Below, piece after piece: positions 36,906-50,020 of a DNA stretch of 64,000 nucleotides. Position 1 is the first letter of the stretch. Each line of letters begins with the position of its first letter. The position numbers were made by a program, and so were the translations under genes. Under the pieces are notes generated by a model. That model was not told where the DNA came from, searched no databases, and was given only the letters and a program-made list of their open reading frames with translations. The stretch is from the NCBI GenBank assembly GCA_033439265.1, contig JAVTVX010000013.1:18084500-18148499 (forward strand), read 5' to 3'. This stretch comes from Dillenia suffruticosa (Eukaryota; Streptophyta; Magnoliopsida; Dilleniales; Dilleniaceae).

Positions 36906-39900
36906 ATCCGTCGATTGCCTATCATTTTTTGCCGCTATATCCAACATTACTTAAAAGTCCCAATCTCTACAAGCACACCTCTGCAACTGCAAAAATAAAA
37001 TCAATTAAAGCACAAGGTTTGGAACCCAGATTCCTTATTTACAGAATTTTGACTACATATATGATATACGCCCTGAGATGTAGCCGGACAAAATGGAGTT
37101 TGCCTGAATACCGAGCTATGAACACTTTAATCAAATTTGATTAAATTAAATACCATATCATTCTCCCTTCACGGTTTTAATTAACAATATGTTTAGCAAT
37201 TTCATTGAAAAGGGAGGTAAAGGAAATGAAAGGAAACTATGAAAAAGAGAAGGGAAGGGGTAAAATTAAAACCCACTTTTGGTAACAAAAAATGTGATGG
37301 GAGAGGAATAGAAAGTTAAATAAAATAAAATTTCATATTTGGTTATTCGAGAGAAAGTGATAGAATATATTCAAAAAATACATAAAGTTATTATTTTATT
37401 TTATTTTTAAATAAAAAATCTCTCTCTTTTAAAAACTATCGATTTGATGAGATTGAAAAATTGAGTTCGGAGGATTTCATACAAACCTTCCAAAACGTTT
37501 TCTTTCGATAAATTGCTTTATCAAATTTGGATGAATTGTTTAAAAATTCTTTCCTTCTCTTCCTTATTCACCTAAACCGCGAGGAACACCCCTTTCAAAA
37601 TTGTGGAATAAAAAAAAGGTGGGGAAAAAAATTCATAGATCTCATTACTATTGTATTTGTTTCTGAATAGAAATTGACCATATATGGACCACTTGGGTTG
37701 GACCATCTGGCAAGTGTGGAGCAGAGCAGAGCGTTGCTCGTTTTCTCTTAATTTATGAGGGGCGCATTCGCGCTTGCAGATGAATCATGTCGCATCGCAG
37801 GTTAAAAGTGGGGTAAAGGCTCCACATGATTCTTTATTTGGCACCAACTGCCTACCATGACACGTGAGTGTCTTCCTATTAAAATGCCTAGACTCTTTGT
37901 TTTGAACACTTTTCACTTAAAAAAAAAAAAGACATTTTTCATTATTTTGGCTTGATTTTTGAAATTCGCCTGAGCTTAAACTTGTGGCCCTCGATTTTTC
38001 AATATCATAGAAATAAATATCTACTTAAAAAGTCAAGCAAAGCAAACCCAACGCAAAAACGTACAGGCACAATTAGAAAACAAAGAATTAGATGGCAATT
38101 TTGAAACAGAAAAAAAATTCCACTTATTTGTATATAAAATTCTACCTGTAAAATCCTATATTTATTATAAAATTTTATTTTTATCAAAAAAATATATATA
38201 TTAAAATAGAGATGAAATTAAAAATGGGACATAATAGAATCTAATGGGCATGGGGCGGTGTCAAAACTACTCGTTTTTCCGATTCTTATCTCTCTTGCTT
38301 TTATTCTTTTTTTTTTTGTGGGTTGGGGGGAGGGTTTCCTAAAAATTGGTTAGGTGGGTGCCTATTAGGGCAATCTGGTGGTCCAGAGGGCAGTTCATGT
38401 CAAGTTTTTCAGGTTCTTTTTTTTTTTAATTTTTTAATTTTATGGTTAAATTAACAATATTTTCATAAGCACAATGCACGCAGTATGAAGGCAGCATATG
38501 CAACAAAAATAAAATAATTTAAACTTTAATAATTAAGTGTAGGCAGGCTGATTTAATTGGAAGATTTGTATATTAGAACTTTTACCAACTTTATCATTAA
38601 CCATGACATCAACAAAATTGGGAAGTAGTACTTTAATGGTGCAGTTTATTATCCTTTTGAGAATTATAAAAATGTCGCCATGGCATGCATGCGAAGAATG
38701 TTACTACATATATCTCACCAAACACCACATTATTGTCTCCTATCTTACATAGATTTCTGCTAATCAATGACTAGATTAAATTCTATTCAATAGTCAATAC
38801 GATATATAATGTCATTAAACTACCGATTTATTTAATTATACTAGAACAAAGTCAACAGTCATATTAGAATAAAAAATAAAAAAAAAATAAAAAATAAAAA
38901 TCTAAGCAAAAGTCTTCGCGATTTATATTTCCTACGGTATATTTATTTATGATTAATCCTTACGAATAGCAAAGCAAATACAAAAGATTTGGTATCGAAA
39001 CCTACCGCAAGTTTACCCAAATTTAACTACCCTTAATGTTACTTTTTAAATTTTATAAAGAATATTGAAAAAAATTAAATTAAAAATTGAAGTGAGGTAC
39101 CGCAAGAAGAGATGGAATAAGATTTATCTTCTTAAGATGTTGATTACAGTCGTGTAGTAAGAAGTGGTATGGCTAAATCCTGAGAAGCGCAATGGAATCT
39201 CTCTACTAGAATTTGAAGGCAACCAGTCCTAGTCGTGGGTTCTCAACAAAGTCGGGGAAATTTCTAATGTAGGACCTGCTCCAAGTTATGTTTTGGATTT
39301 GACTAATGTCTACATTTGGGTATTTGGGTATCTAACAAGAGAAAGCAAGTTGGTAGCTATTCATGGAACTGATACAGCTACTCCGTTTTGTACCCTCCCC
39401 CGCACACCGTTTCGTCTTATGTGAACTCTCTATCTTGCTCGGAAATTATTCACAACTCCTTTTTCTCATATATAGTTCTTCTTCATGTGATGTTATATCC
39501 TTCCATCTCTTTTCATGTGATGTTATAGAAGGAAAGTGTTTGGAAAGGTGATGCATCATTTGACTTGTGTGATCAATATGCCAAGAGAAATGTAACTTTT
39601 CGGGCGGAGTTTTTTTTTTTTTTTTATTTTTCATTAAATCTTCACCCATTAGGCATCAAATTGGTAATCAATAAATTTTATGATTTAATTTTACAACTGG
39701 TCTCTATGAAACAAAGGAAAAGGTAACTACAAAAATTGAGTGGTAGGAATGAAACACTGAAGTAGGACGTGGAATGCAAGAGTTGAGAAAAATAAAAATC
39801 AAATAAAAATAATAGTAAAAAATTAGAGGTAAAAATAAAAAGGGAAATGAAACAGACCGACTCCTTTATGAACATATTTTTATTAAAATAAATATTCATA

Positions 39901-40640
39901 CATTTTAATATAATGTATTATAAAGTATTTGCTATATATATATATATATGATGATTAAGTCGATGTCACACATAATTTTTTTTTTAATTTAATAAATAAT
40001 ATAAATTAAAATTAAATATGGGTGAAATTTAAATGGAGAGAAATGATGAAGATTATCAAGATGATGCAGCGTGGAAGTTGGAATCTACATTATTATCCTC
40101 ACATGGACTTTTCTAGAGAGAAAGTTCCAAAAACTGCTATACAATTATTAACCAATCAATTGCGACCAAATGGTTGGGGGGAAAGTCGGTAGCAGTTATG
40201 TTATGTATATACCAAATCTAAACTTTAGACCCAACTCCTTCCACTTCCAACCCAACAGACCCATCCAATCATTTTCTGCTCTGCCCTTAGATCAAAATTA
40301 CAGACTCTAACGTCATGCAAGTTTATTAAGAAAAACTCATAAATTACAACGAACTTGACCACACTGAAATTCAAAACTTTTTTAAAAATCATTTTGAAAT
40401 TTGAATTAGGGTAAAATGTGAGATCACCAAAAAAAAAAATAAATAAATGAGGAAGGGAGACAGTTTGATGGGCCTTGTTTAAAGATGCTGCATGTATGTG
40501 AGACAAAGCATTCAGAACCCCCACCCCACTTCAAATAAAGCGAATCAAGTCCCGGCAGCAGTTATATCCAAAGCCCAAAGTTAATCATCATTCCCTTCGA
40601 ACTGCGTGCCCCCAACTATGGACCACCCAACGCAGAAGGA
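36906..40640. other. AT-rich intergenic DNA
   Basis: No gene was recognised. Long A and T runs occur at about 37919-37931, 38875-38900 and 39610-39625, with a (TA)n run at 39934-39950. The GAAAAGGGAGG near 37205-37215 and an inverted TTTGAAAGGGG-like sequence near 37590 hint at another old inverted-repeat element. Confidence 0.4.
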
Positions 40641-40654
40641 GGAGGGGAAGAGAG

Positions 40655-40681
40655 TTCTTTTTTTTTTTTTTTTTGGGTACC
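40655..40681 (-). mobile_element. Micro-retroposition scar with 14-bp target duplication
   Basis: GGAGGGGAAGAGAG is repeated exactly at 40641-40654 and 40682-40695. The 27-bp insert on the minus strand reads GGTACCC followed by an A-run. Confidence 0.65.
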
Positions 40682-40695
40682 GGAGGGGAAGAGAG

Positions 40696-43600
40696 AGTTG
40701 CCAGCATTTCAAAGCAACAGTCTAATAAATTTTAATATAATAAAAAAAAACTGTTTGGGAAAGTGGGAAACTCAAAGTAAATTTAATTAAGATCAAGTGT
40801 AATTAAACTAAATGCAATATGCATTATATATTTGATCCATTTAAACACAGAATTAAATATATTGATGGGTCGATAGAAAATTAATTTAAATAATTTTAAT
40901 TGATTATCATATAAAATTTGATTTATTACGATAAAAATGTATTATATTTTTAGATTTCTCCTAGGAAAAAATATGAAATACCTGTATTTTTGGCCAATTG
41001 CATGTGACTGCGAAGGCACCTTTCACGATGTTTGGATTTCAATTCCTCGTATCCTTAGTGTGTACCTTTTAATGTTTTATTCAAATTAAAGTGCATCGCC
41101 TTTGATAAAAGCATAACAGTTGTTCGGTCATTTTGGTCTGAGTGGTACAAATACCCTATTATTTACTTTAATATTTTTTAAAATTAAACCCACCATTCCC
41201 TAAACAATTTGGAAAAATACCATAATTCCATCATTCTTAGTATTAGAATTCAAAGCTTTACACTATATTAATTGGGTAGCACAGTGAATAAATAAAGGGC
41301 TCAGTTGAGTCTACGTTTAAATTTTCAAACCTGCCCCCAACAAGGTGGAAGAATAAAAAGTAGGAACAAGGTAGAGAAGAAAGCATTTGTGAGAATATAC
41401 CTCTTAAGGGGATTGGTACATCTAGCATCTCAGATGTTCTCTGTCTTTCTTTCTTTTTTTTTTTTGTGTGTTTTAAGCCTTCTTCTTCCGGGACTTTTCT
41501 CTTTACAAGTCTAGAAATGTAGCACTTTGTCATTTTAATAATAACAGCAAGAGGTATTTTATGAAATAATTTTTTGTTGTGCCTAAATCCAAAGAACGAA
41601 AAGGTAAAATTTAAAAATTAAATATTAATAGTTGCATTAGAAAAAGATTTTAAATCTACACATAGAGTTTGATAATTGCGTTTGCATGGAAAATATGATT
41701 TTTAAGTTTGCATATGCTAATAGATTTATCAATGAATATACAAGAAAAAGGAAGTAACATTTGTTCAAGTACTTTTCCCTTTTTTTTTTTGTTGTTAAAA
41801 AATAAAATAATTTGTTTTTCGATATGTATTTGCGATTTCACAAGAATAACAGAGTTTATTCGTTATTAGTTAGAAACTCGACTCATTTTTCTTATTTTTG
41901 GTGACTCAAATTTATTTATAATTTTATGAGAAAATTTACCTATGTAGTCTTAGAGCATTTAAAAAGAAAAAAAGAAATAAAAAGCAATTGTCAAGTTAGT
42001 TCCTCATTATGTGTATATCCTAGACTTCATAAACACCCTTTCTTTTAAGCCATTTCTTTTGTAGGGAAAGAGAATCAGGCACATGTTAGGTCCGAAATGC
42101 ATTTGTTTGGCTCTCAAATTGTGGGGGTCAAACTCTCAATTCAGATTTATTTCTATTTTTTTGGAATTACTCACAGTTATTTGACAACAATTTTGATACG
42201 ATTAAATTTGATTTGATTTAAATTAAATTATTAAAAAATAAAACTCTTCCAAAATAAATTTTTCTTTATATAATAAAATTTAAATTTGAAATTTTATTTA
42301 AGAATATCGGTGTTGAGTTATTGTAACAATTAGATATTAGTCTTTTTTATTTCTATTTAATCCATTTTATTGCTTTGATACTCATGAATAGTGTAAATTG
42401 CTTCGATACTTATTTTATTGCATATAAATACAACATATTTTCTAAAAGAATATAATTATAAATTCTAATTTAAATTAGTCATCACTTTATAGTGGGGATT
42501 TTTTAGGACAAAAATGATTTGATATGCCTCAAAGTGACACCAGGAATATTTCTGAAGCTATTCCCAGCTGGTCACGGTAGATAACAGATATTTTTTTATA
42601 TTATATTAATCGATATTTGAAATGATATTTTAATTAATTTAATTTAGAATTTACAGTAACTTAAAATCGCTATTAACTGGGATTGAGTCTGAAAATACAA
42701 CAGGAGATCGATATAAAATTGAAATCATTATGTTTGATCGATGAAAACAGAGATAACACGAAAAAAATTAAATTTTTGTATCTCATTTTTTAAGGGGATA
42801 TGGAAAAAAAAAATTGGAGACAAATACAAAAAGTTAATAAATTTTTTAAACTGCTGTTTTTACATTTTTAAATTTAATTTTTTTTATCATTTCTCATATT
42901 TACCTACTCTTTCATCTCAAACTCTGAATAAAATACTGTCATCTAAATTAAACACTGTCTTAATGTTTGTGGTGAAGAGGGTATCTTACTTTTTTTTTTG
43001 TGTGTAATGTTTATAACTAATAAAGACTATTTAGCATACCATTTTGTTACTATTGAATCCTTCTTTTTAAGAGTTGTTTTTAATTTGTCAAGTATAACAG
43101 ACTTAGCTGTTCTGACTTTCTTCATTAAAAATAAGAAGATTTTTCATATGTTGGCAAGTATTAACACCAGTGCTCTATTTTTTTTTTTTTTTGTAATGAA
43201 AAAAGATATGGTATGACTAGTGTTTGAAAACTCGAACTTTTTTTGATTTACTTTTAATATTTTATTTTAATTATAATATTTTTTAATTAAATTATTTTTA
43301 ATAAAAAATATAGGTTTTTGCAGATAAAAATCAAATATTTTTATAAAATATTTAAATAATATTATCTAATAATTTTTATATTACAAAATTTACTTAAGAT
43401 TAGATAACATTGAGTCCTCAACTTTCTAGACCGACCAGCACCTAAGAGAAATTTGTTTTGTTTTGTATAGCGTTTTTGCAATTTTAAAAGAATGGAAGGT
43501 CTATATGGGTCCACATGCAATCGCCTCTCCACTGTGATTACAATTAAAAGCAATGGTCAGATTATGTTGCTAAGTATCAAAATGATTAAAAATTTTCCAC
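40696..43600. other. AT-rich intergenic DNA upstream of the kinase gene
   Basis: No gene was recognised. A partial family-B SINE lies at 42590-42700. A tRNA-like TGGGTAGCACAGTG near 41273-41286 followed by GTTTAAATTTTC may be another SINE head. Confidence 0.4.
42590..42700 (-). mobile_element. AT-rich SINE, family B, partial copy
   Basis: On the minus strand it keeps the 3' half of the family: TTACTGTAAATTCTAAATT, AATTAATTAAAATATCATTTC and AAATATCGATTAATATAATA followed by A-rich sequence. The 5' half is lost or too diverged to see. Confidence 0.5.
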
Positions 43601-43629
43601 GGTCCTTGTCCACTTGTGTGATGCTGCAA

Positions 43630-43637
43630 TATATAGA
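43630..43637 (+). promoter_or_regulatory. Probable TATA box of the kinase gene
   Basis: GCAATATATAGAGAGG holds TATATAGA about 190 bp upstream of the start codon. A CT-rich patch (43667-43697) follows at the distance expected of a start site near 43660. Confidence 0.55.
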
Positions 43638-43708
43638 GAGGGGGAGAGAAAGGCAGCTCAGTCACAAGCCTCCTCTCCCTCTCCTATTCTTCTCGCTTGG
43701 TTTTTTCC

Positions 43709-43792
43709 ATGGCATAGCATCGTATAGCACTCCCTTCATCAACTTGTCGAAAGGGCTTTCTGTTTTCGTCCAACTAGTTTTGTGGCATGTAA
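43709..43792 (+). promoter_or_regulatory. Two minimal upstream ORFs in the kinase leader
   Basis: ATG GCA TAG lies at 43709-43717 and a bare start-stop ATG TAA at 43787-43792, 34 bases before the main ATG. Start-stop elements are known in plants and animals to stall or divert scanning ribosomes. Their presence is seen directly; an effect here is inference and depends on the transcript start lying upstream of them. Confidence 0.5.
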
Positions 43793-43825
43793 CCTCTACA
43801 GGGTCTCAAATCTAAAAGCTGAAAA

Positions 43826-46800
43826 ATGCCCTACATTAGGTCAGGAAGCTTCAAGCGTCTCTTCTCAGTCAAACGCAGAAGCAGCTTTGGTGAAGAATCT
43901 CCAAGACAAACCCAAGAAACCCACAATGATAATGCCCAAATTGAACCATTTACACAGCCTTCTCAAAAACCCACTTGCGAATACTTCTCCTACGAAGATA
44001 TTTTTCAAGCCACCAATGGCTTCGGTTCAGGTTTCTCTTCTAACCCCACAAAAAATCACTCCTTTTAGTCTCATTTTCTGCATTTTTCTGATTTAGAGTG
44101 TTGTTTTGGTTCATGGGTATCAGAGAATTTGGTGGGAAAAGGAGGGTATGCAGAGGTGTACAGAGGAGTTCTAAGAGATGGACAGGCAATTGCTGTCAAG
44201 AGGCTCACAAGAGCCTCCACTGATGAGAGAAAGGAGAAGGAGTTTTTGAGTGAGATTGGAACAATTGGTCATGTTTCTCATCCCAATGTCTCTTCTTTGT
44301 TGGGCTGTTGCATTGACCATGGGCTCTATCTCATTTTCCAGTTCTCTTCTAGAGGTTCTGTTGCTTCTCTTCTACATGGTTTGTACTGATAAAAACCCAT
44401 TTTCGTTTTAAGTTGATAAAGTTTTCTTGTTTCTGTCTTTTTTTTTTCTTTTTTTTTTAATGAAAATTGTTTTTTGGTTATAGATAAAAATTCACCAACA
44501 TTGAACTGGAAATTAAGGTACAAGATTGCATTGGGGGCAGCTAAAGGCCTTCATTATTTGCATAAGGGTTGTCAGAGGAGAATAATTCACAGAGACATCA
44601 AGGCATCAAATATTTTATTGACCGATGATTTTGAGCCACAGGTATCATTCATGAGTTATTAATATGTATTTTGCTTTCTCGGATATATTTATGCAAGTAT
44701 ATGTATTTAAAGTTTGACAAATTTGGTGTTATTTGATGTAGATTTCTGATTTCGGACTAGCAAAATGGCTTCCTTCACAACTGAGTCATCATTCTATTGT
44801 CCCAATTGAAGGCACATTTGGGTATTTAACTCCTCATCCACATGTTCAATTTTCGAAAATCATTAATTAGTAATATTATTTGGATTCTATGTTTAATTGA
44901 GAAATTTAATGTAATTTGTAGGCACCTAGCTCCAGAGTACTTTATGCATGGGATTGTGGATGAGAAAACAGATGTTTTTGCTTTTGGAGTTTTTCTACTT
45001 GAGATCATCTCTGGCCGAAAACCGGTAGACGGTTCTCACCAAAGCTTACATCGCTGGGTATTGCACCAAATTGTCCTTGAATTCGTGTTCCCTTTGGCCT
45101 ATTATTCATCCGCACTTCTGTTTTAAAGTATTCAATTATGTTTATGTTGGGGGGTTAGGCCACTTTTAGTACTAATTGGTTTAGTGTTAACTTTCATTAG
45201 TTGGTGATTTTGGTTTAACAGGCCAAGCCTTTTCTGAAAAGAGGAGAGATAGAAAAGTTGGTCGAACCAAAACTTCGAGGGGCCTATGACACTGCACAGC
45301 TAAAACGACTGGCATTTGCAGCATCACTTTGCATTCGAGCTTCATCCACTTGGCGCCCCACCATGAGTGAGGTAGCTTTGTCTTGTGCTCTATTCAATTA
45401 TCCCCCATAAGCTTACTAACTAATAGCAATACATCAATAAGGAGCAAATATAATCACTTTGAAAGGAACCATTCTTTTGTTTTCTAAAGAATTTCCTCTC
45501 AGTATTCTTTTTTTAGACTGACTTAAGGAGCAGACGCTAAGCAACAGCTGATGTTGCCTTAAAATGAGTTGGAAATTTTAATGATATTCTGTTATATCGT
45601 ATGAACAATATTTCACTAGTGTTTTCAATCTTTCCATATTAGATTCTGAATTGTTATTTGCAGTTGATGTAATTGTTCTGTTAAGCTTAAGGACATTTAT
45701 CTGCTCAAAATTCTCAGTCAGTTGTTAATAAACAGGCATAATCCTTCTGTTAAATTTCCTCAATGTTTGAGGTAAACCTTCTACATGTTTGTCCCTTTAT
45801 TAAAATAATTTGACTTGAAATATAATATCATAGCAAGGTGCCTTTTTTCATGAATCCACTTAATGCTATAGTTGTTGACCGGCCAAATGCCAAACTCACT
45901 ATTGTATTAGGATTTGCATTAAGATATTTCATCTATGGTGTCTTAAAGTAACACCTTACTGTCAAAAGTGTCATCCTTGCAATTGTGGTTGTTTGGCTAT
46001 GAAAGACTTTATGCATCATTGTTCACCCGTCAAAGACCGTGAGTGAAAACTTGGTCCTTTTGGACGGTGATGAGGATGCACTATAGGGGTTATTTCATGC
46101 CATCCCCAATTAGTCAGCTGATGTTCCCTCCTACCTAACCTTAAATTTTTAAACTGAAAGAGACAATTGAAAAATATGGTATCCCATGTGATTAGAGGAT
46201 ATAGGCATGATTATTAACAAGTAAATGGTTGTGAAGCTGTATACATTTGGCTTCTTATTATAATAGTACCCTTTAAATAAACATCATATGATAATTTTTT
46301 AATAATGCCTATAGTGTTTGGTTTTTGTTTGTATGGGTGGAAAATTTGATCTTTCTGCCAATTGAAGCGCTTGCCTTATCTAGAAGAAATTGTTTGCTAA
46401 GCCAAACAATTAACAATAATGCACTTCGAGCATTTAAATCCATAATTTATGACTAAAGCATAAGATTATGTTGCTTCTACCCCTTGTTTTCTGGTTTCAA
46501 ATTAGATATGCAAATCATGCTAATAGTGCCCCACATAAAATTTGTTTTGATTAGCTTAGATGTAGAATAGCTAATGACCTAAATATAAGCTGCAAATTGT
46601 TCTCATTTGCTTCTAAATATGAATAAATTTATGGTTGATGGTAGCTGTGACTGCCAGCATATGTTATGGTCCACATCAATATTGTACAAATTAGTTGCAT
46701 ATTTAGTGATGCCTCTTGACCTGATGGTACCACTCTCCCTGCCCCTCGAGCCTGGACCCTGGACCCGGTGTAGTCCACCACCCTCAAAAATTTACAACAG

Positions 46801-47199
46801 CATATTTTATGAGGGGTTGTCAATTAGTTTGGATTTCCATATTTTTAACTTATGTCAAAAAAATGATCATCCAATTTTGGTGCAGCCATAATAGAAGTGT
46901 CAATGAATGTACACTATACACATTGGAGCCAATCTATTTAGTTACCAACACTGACTGCAGATATAACCTATTTTGTTAATTGACAGGTATTAGAAGTAAT
47001 GATAGATGGAGATTCGGATAAAGCTGAGAAGTGGGCAATGCCGGAGGAAGAAGAAGAGGAAGAAGTTTTCTGGGGTTTTGAAGATCTCGAATGTGAAGAA
47101 GACGATAGTCGAAGCAGTTCCTTCTCTACTTCTCCACACGGCACAATATCGACAGGAAGTGCTTATAACCACGTAGTTAGGAATTTGATAAAAACTTAA
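43826..47199 (+). CDS. Receptor-like cytoplasmic Ser/Thr kinase (RLCK-VI, RBK1/RBK2-like)
   Basis: Soluble protein kinase; the RBK members of this group bind ROP GTPases. Exons: 43826-44030, 44124-44378, 44484-44641, 44742-44821, 44922-45057, 45222-45371, 46987-47199, joining in frame to 398 residues with no transmembrane segment. Features: basic N-terminus with [14 protein letters not shown]-loop GKGGYAEVY (73-81), ATP lysine K94, helix-C glutamate near 112, HRDIKASN (189-196), DFG (209-211) and APE (236-238). All catalytic residues are present, so it should be an active RD kinase. The usual Tyr of GTFGYLAPEY is His (234). The C-terminal tail (about 330-398) is acidic (EEEEEEE) then Ser-rich. 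The start is the first long-frame ATG and precedes the conserved FKRLFS motif. The last intron is 1.6 kb. RBK1 and RBK2 cannot be told apart from this alone. Confidence 0.9.
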
Positions 47200-47990
47200 C
47201 CCTCTCCATGTCTGACTCTAAGGGATGTGTAAATATAAGGACAAACTCAATATAGAAGATTAATTGGAGTGCATCTGATTAGTGAGAAAAACATCCAATC
47301 AATCTATATATATGAGAAATTTTTGTTGCCCTATGTTGTGCTTTTTGTTTTTGATTAGACTCCCATGGATGTTGGCCACAATTTATCAGAGCACCTTTAG
47401 TGGTTTTTGCTTCTTCACTATTCCAACTGTTAGAATTAATCCAACAGGGAAAGGCTGAAGCCTTTGTTGGGATGTTTGGGAATGTGGCATCTTAATAATT
47501 GAAAAAGAAGGTTTCTTGCATAATTATTTAATCGATCCATAGTTTTTAATAAATAGTAAAGGTGCTCTGTTTTTGTATGCTTGCAAGGCGCGTGAAAGTT
47601 GTGGACCACCTAACGTGTACGAAGAATTTATTTGTGCAACTTCCCTTCACATGTTTATATATTGTATTTGAATAATTAATTTAATGAATATGAGATTTAA
47701 TGTATCAATCGAAGAATTTTTATGTTTATATATTATGTTCTGGAGATTGAGTTAATTAATAAGAAATTTAGTATCACTTTTTATAAATGACTAATAAATT
47801 TAATAGAACAGATTTGAACTAATTTTGATGATTTCTGAATTTAGATTCTGAAGTGGTTTAAATATAATATAAGGACAGAAACTATTTTTTTCTTAAAAGA
47901 GTAGCCCTAAAGATTTAGATTTTTTATATTTATATATGGAATGGAGTATATAAGTTTTTCCATCCAAAGGGGCCTAAAAACAGCGTACAT
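47200..47990 (+). other. Kinase gene 3' UTR and downstream flank
   Basis: AATAAT/AATAAA-like motifs occur in the AT-rich sequence after the stop, but none can be chosen. No further gene is seen. Confidence 0.4.
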
Positions 47991-47996
47991 TACTTT

Positions 47997-48155
47997 TTTT
48001 ATTTGATCTATCGATATTTAAAATTATATTTTGATTAATTTAGTCAGAACTACGATCAAATTCTTTATAAGGAGAACTTTAATAACGTAATTTTTTATAT
48101 TTTTAGAATTCGAATTTAAATCTTAATTAAGAAAATTAATGTTTTTTCCGTTAAA
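47997..48155 (-). mobile_element. AT-rich SINE, family B, copy 2
   Basis: On the minus strand: TTTAAATTCGAATTC (B-box region), TATAAAAAATTACGTTATTAA, CTCCTTATAAAG, AATTAATCAAAATATAATTTT, then AAATATCGATAGATCAAAT and an A-run. It lies about 800 bp past the kinase stop codon. No target duplication identified. Confidence 0.6.
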
Positions 48156-48900
48156 TAAACCGGTTGATACAGGTGTGCTTCATTATCCTGTGTTCAGATG
48201 GCCACGAGAAAGAAAAAAGAAAGAAGGGGGGGGGGTGTCCAACGTTGCATTACAAGTTGAGGAAGCTAGTCATGATCACCACAAAATGCATGTGCACCAA
48301 CGCAGTGGCACATTAGACATATCCCTCGTTTCGTGCATATAACCAAACACCACACATACAGAAAAAATTAATAATAAAAAAAGGGAAACCTAACAAAAGA
48401 AAAAACACCATTAACAGAAAAATAAAGATGCCGTGCTGCCAGAAGAGAAAGAGTGCACAACACTTGCAAAATGGACCCTCTTGTTCTTGCAAATAATTGA
48501 CATTACGTTTGATGGACTCGACGAGAGTGACATTATGCAAAGAGTAGTCCAAATTGGGCAACTCTGTCACTGAACTGAGTTCTCGCTTTTAGCTCCCAAT
48601 TTGATCTCTCTTGGAGCTGTCCTTTGTTTTGTGGGAACCCCCAGAAAAATTTATCTCCACGGTAGTACCCTTGATTTGGCTCTTACTAGGCATTCCTATC
48701 CATTTAGCTTTAAAAAGAAAATTTCTTGCAAACTTGAATCCAACAAAACGGGAAAGCAAATGGTACTTGCCCTGGCATGAGATTATTGTTAAGGTACTCG
48801 GCAACTATTGGACCTTTTAGATAGACAGTAGTAAGAAGTGGGGTATCTAATAAAAAGTTGAAAATTCAATTCAATATAAAATAGTTTCAAAATTACATGC
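48156..48900. other. Intergenic DNA
   Basis: No gene was recognised. A G-run lies at about 48227-48235. The 69-codon frame at 48611-48820 resembles nothing known. Confidence 0.4.
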
Positions 48901-48913
48901 ATCAAACAAATAT

Positions 48914-49098
48914 TTTTTTAATTTTTATCATCGATATTCGAAATTATATTTTAATTAATATAATTTGAGTATTTACGGAGATCTGATTTATGTGATAACT
49001 TTCTTATCATAATTATTTTTATTCTTAAGTTTTGAATTTGAAACTCGATTAAAAAATATAATATCTCATTCTATTAACTCAATTGTTCATTGATATGT
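48914..49098 (-). mobile_element. AT-rich SINE, family B, copy 3, with 13-bp target duplication
   Basis: ATCAAACAAATAT at 48901-48913 and ATCAAACAGATAT at 49099-49111 differ at one site and flank a 185-bp body. On the minus strand the body has a B-box-like CGAGTTTCAAATTC, a variable middle, CTCCGTAAATACTC, AATTAAAATATAATTTCG and AATATCGATGATAAAAA. This copy defines the ends of the family best. Confidence 0.78.
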
Positions 49099-49857
49099 AT
49101 CAAACAGATATGTTAGTCAAATGAGTTTAGAAACCTTTAATGCCATTATTAAGAGTTATTTTAGATTTAATCCAGGACATACATTTCCAATTTTACAAGG
49201 TTTTAAAATTATATTTATTTGATTTCTTGTAATATTAAAAAATGCAAGATTTTAATAAATTTCATAAAAAAGTTTTAAAAAACTCATAGTTTTAATTTTT
49301 CACATTTCCTTTTGGCTGATGGAGAGAGAGAGAGAGAGAGATAGGATAAGTGGGAGTGGCATGTGGGTGAGACCTTATCATATAGCTGGCATCTGACGAT
49401 GAGTGACACCGCTATCCCAACCAACGTACTGGGCTAAAGTCTTTTAAACTGATGGATGGCCAATAGAAATTGACCAAATGCCTCTCGAGAAAACGATTTT
49501 TAGTTCTTTATGGGACTGGGATTCTGTACGAGATGCACGCAATTATTGAGCACCAGTCGCACATGTAGACATGGTCGAGTCCCTTACATGGACCGCGTGG
49601 CAGTTGATGAGTTAACTCGAGTTGCCCTTTGGCTACGACCCCTCAGATTGTGTTGTACATAACATTTACCACGAAAATGAGAAAGGGTTCCAGCGACAGA
49701 GAGAGGGTCAGTCTTGTACGTCATGTATATGTGTTAGTCACGAAGATATGATTAGTGGTTGAGAAAAAATGGCCTACTAAGTGTAGGGAGGTCTTCACAA
49801 CTTAGTATTAGGTATAAAAGGTAGGCACAATTTTTGGTTACCTGATTTGTTCATAAT

Positions 49858-50020
49858 TTGATATTAAAAATTTTATCTCGATTAATTTGAATCGATTATT
49901 ATAAGATTTTTTTATAAGAACAAATCTTTTAATATTATTTTTTTATATTTAGAGAAAATTAAACTTCTAATTTAATTAAGAAAAAAAAATACTCTTCTCA
50001 TCTACGTCGATAAATATTGA
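49858..50020 (-). mobile_element. AT-rich SINE, family B, copy 4
   Basis: On the minus strand: CTTAATTAAATTAG..AATTTTC, TAAATATAAAAAAATAATATT, TTGTTCTTATAAAAAAATC, then ATTAATCGAGATAAAATTTT and AATATCAAATTATG. Similarity to the other copies is clear in the 3' half. No target duplication identified. Confidence 0.55.
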
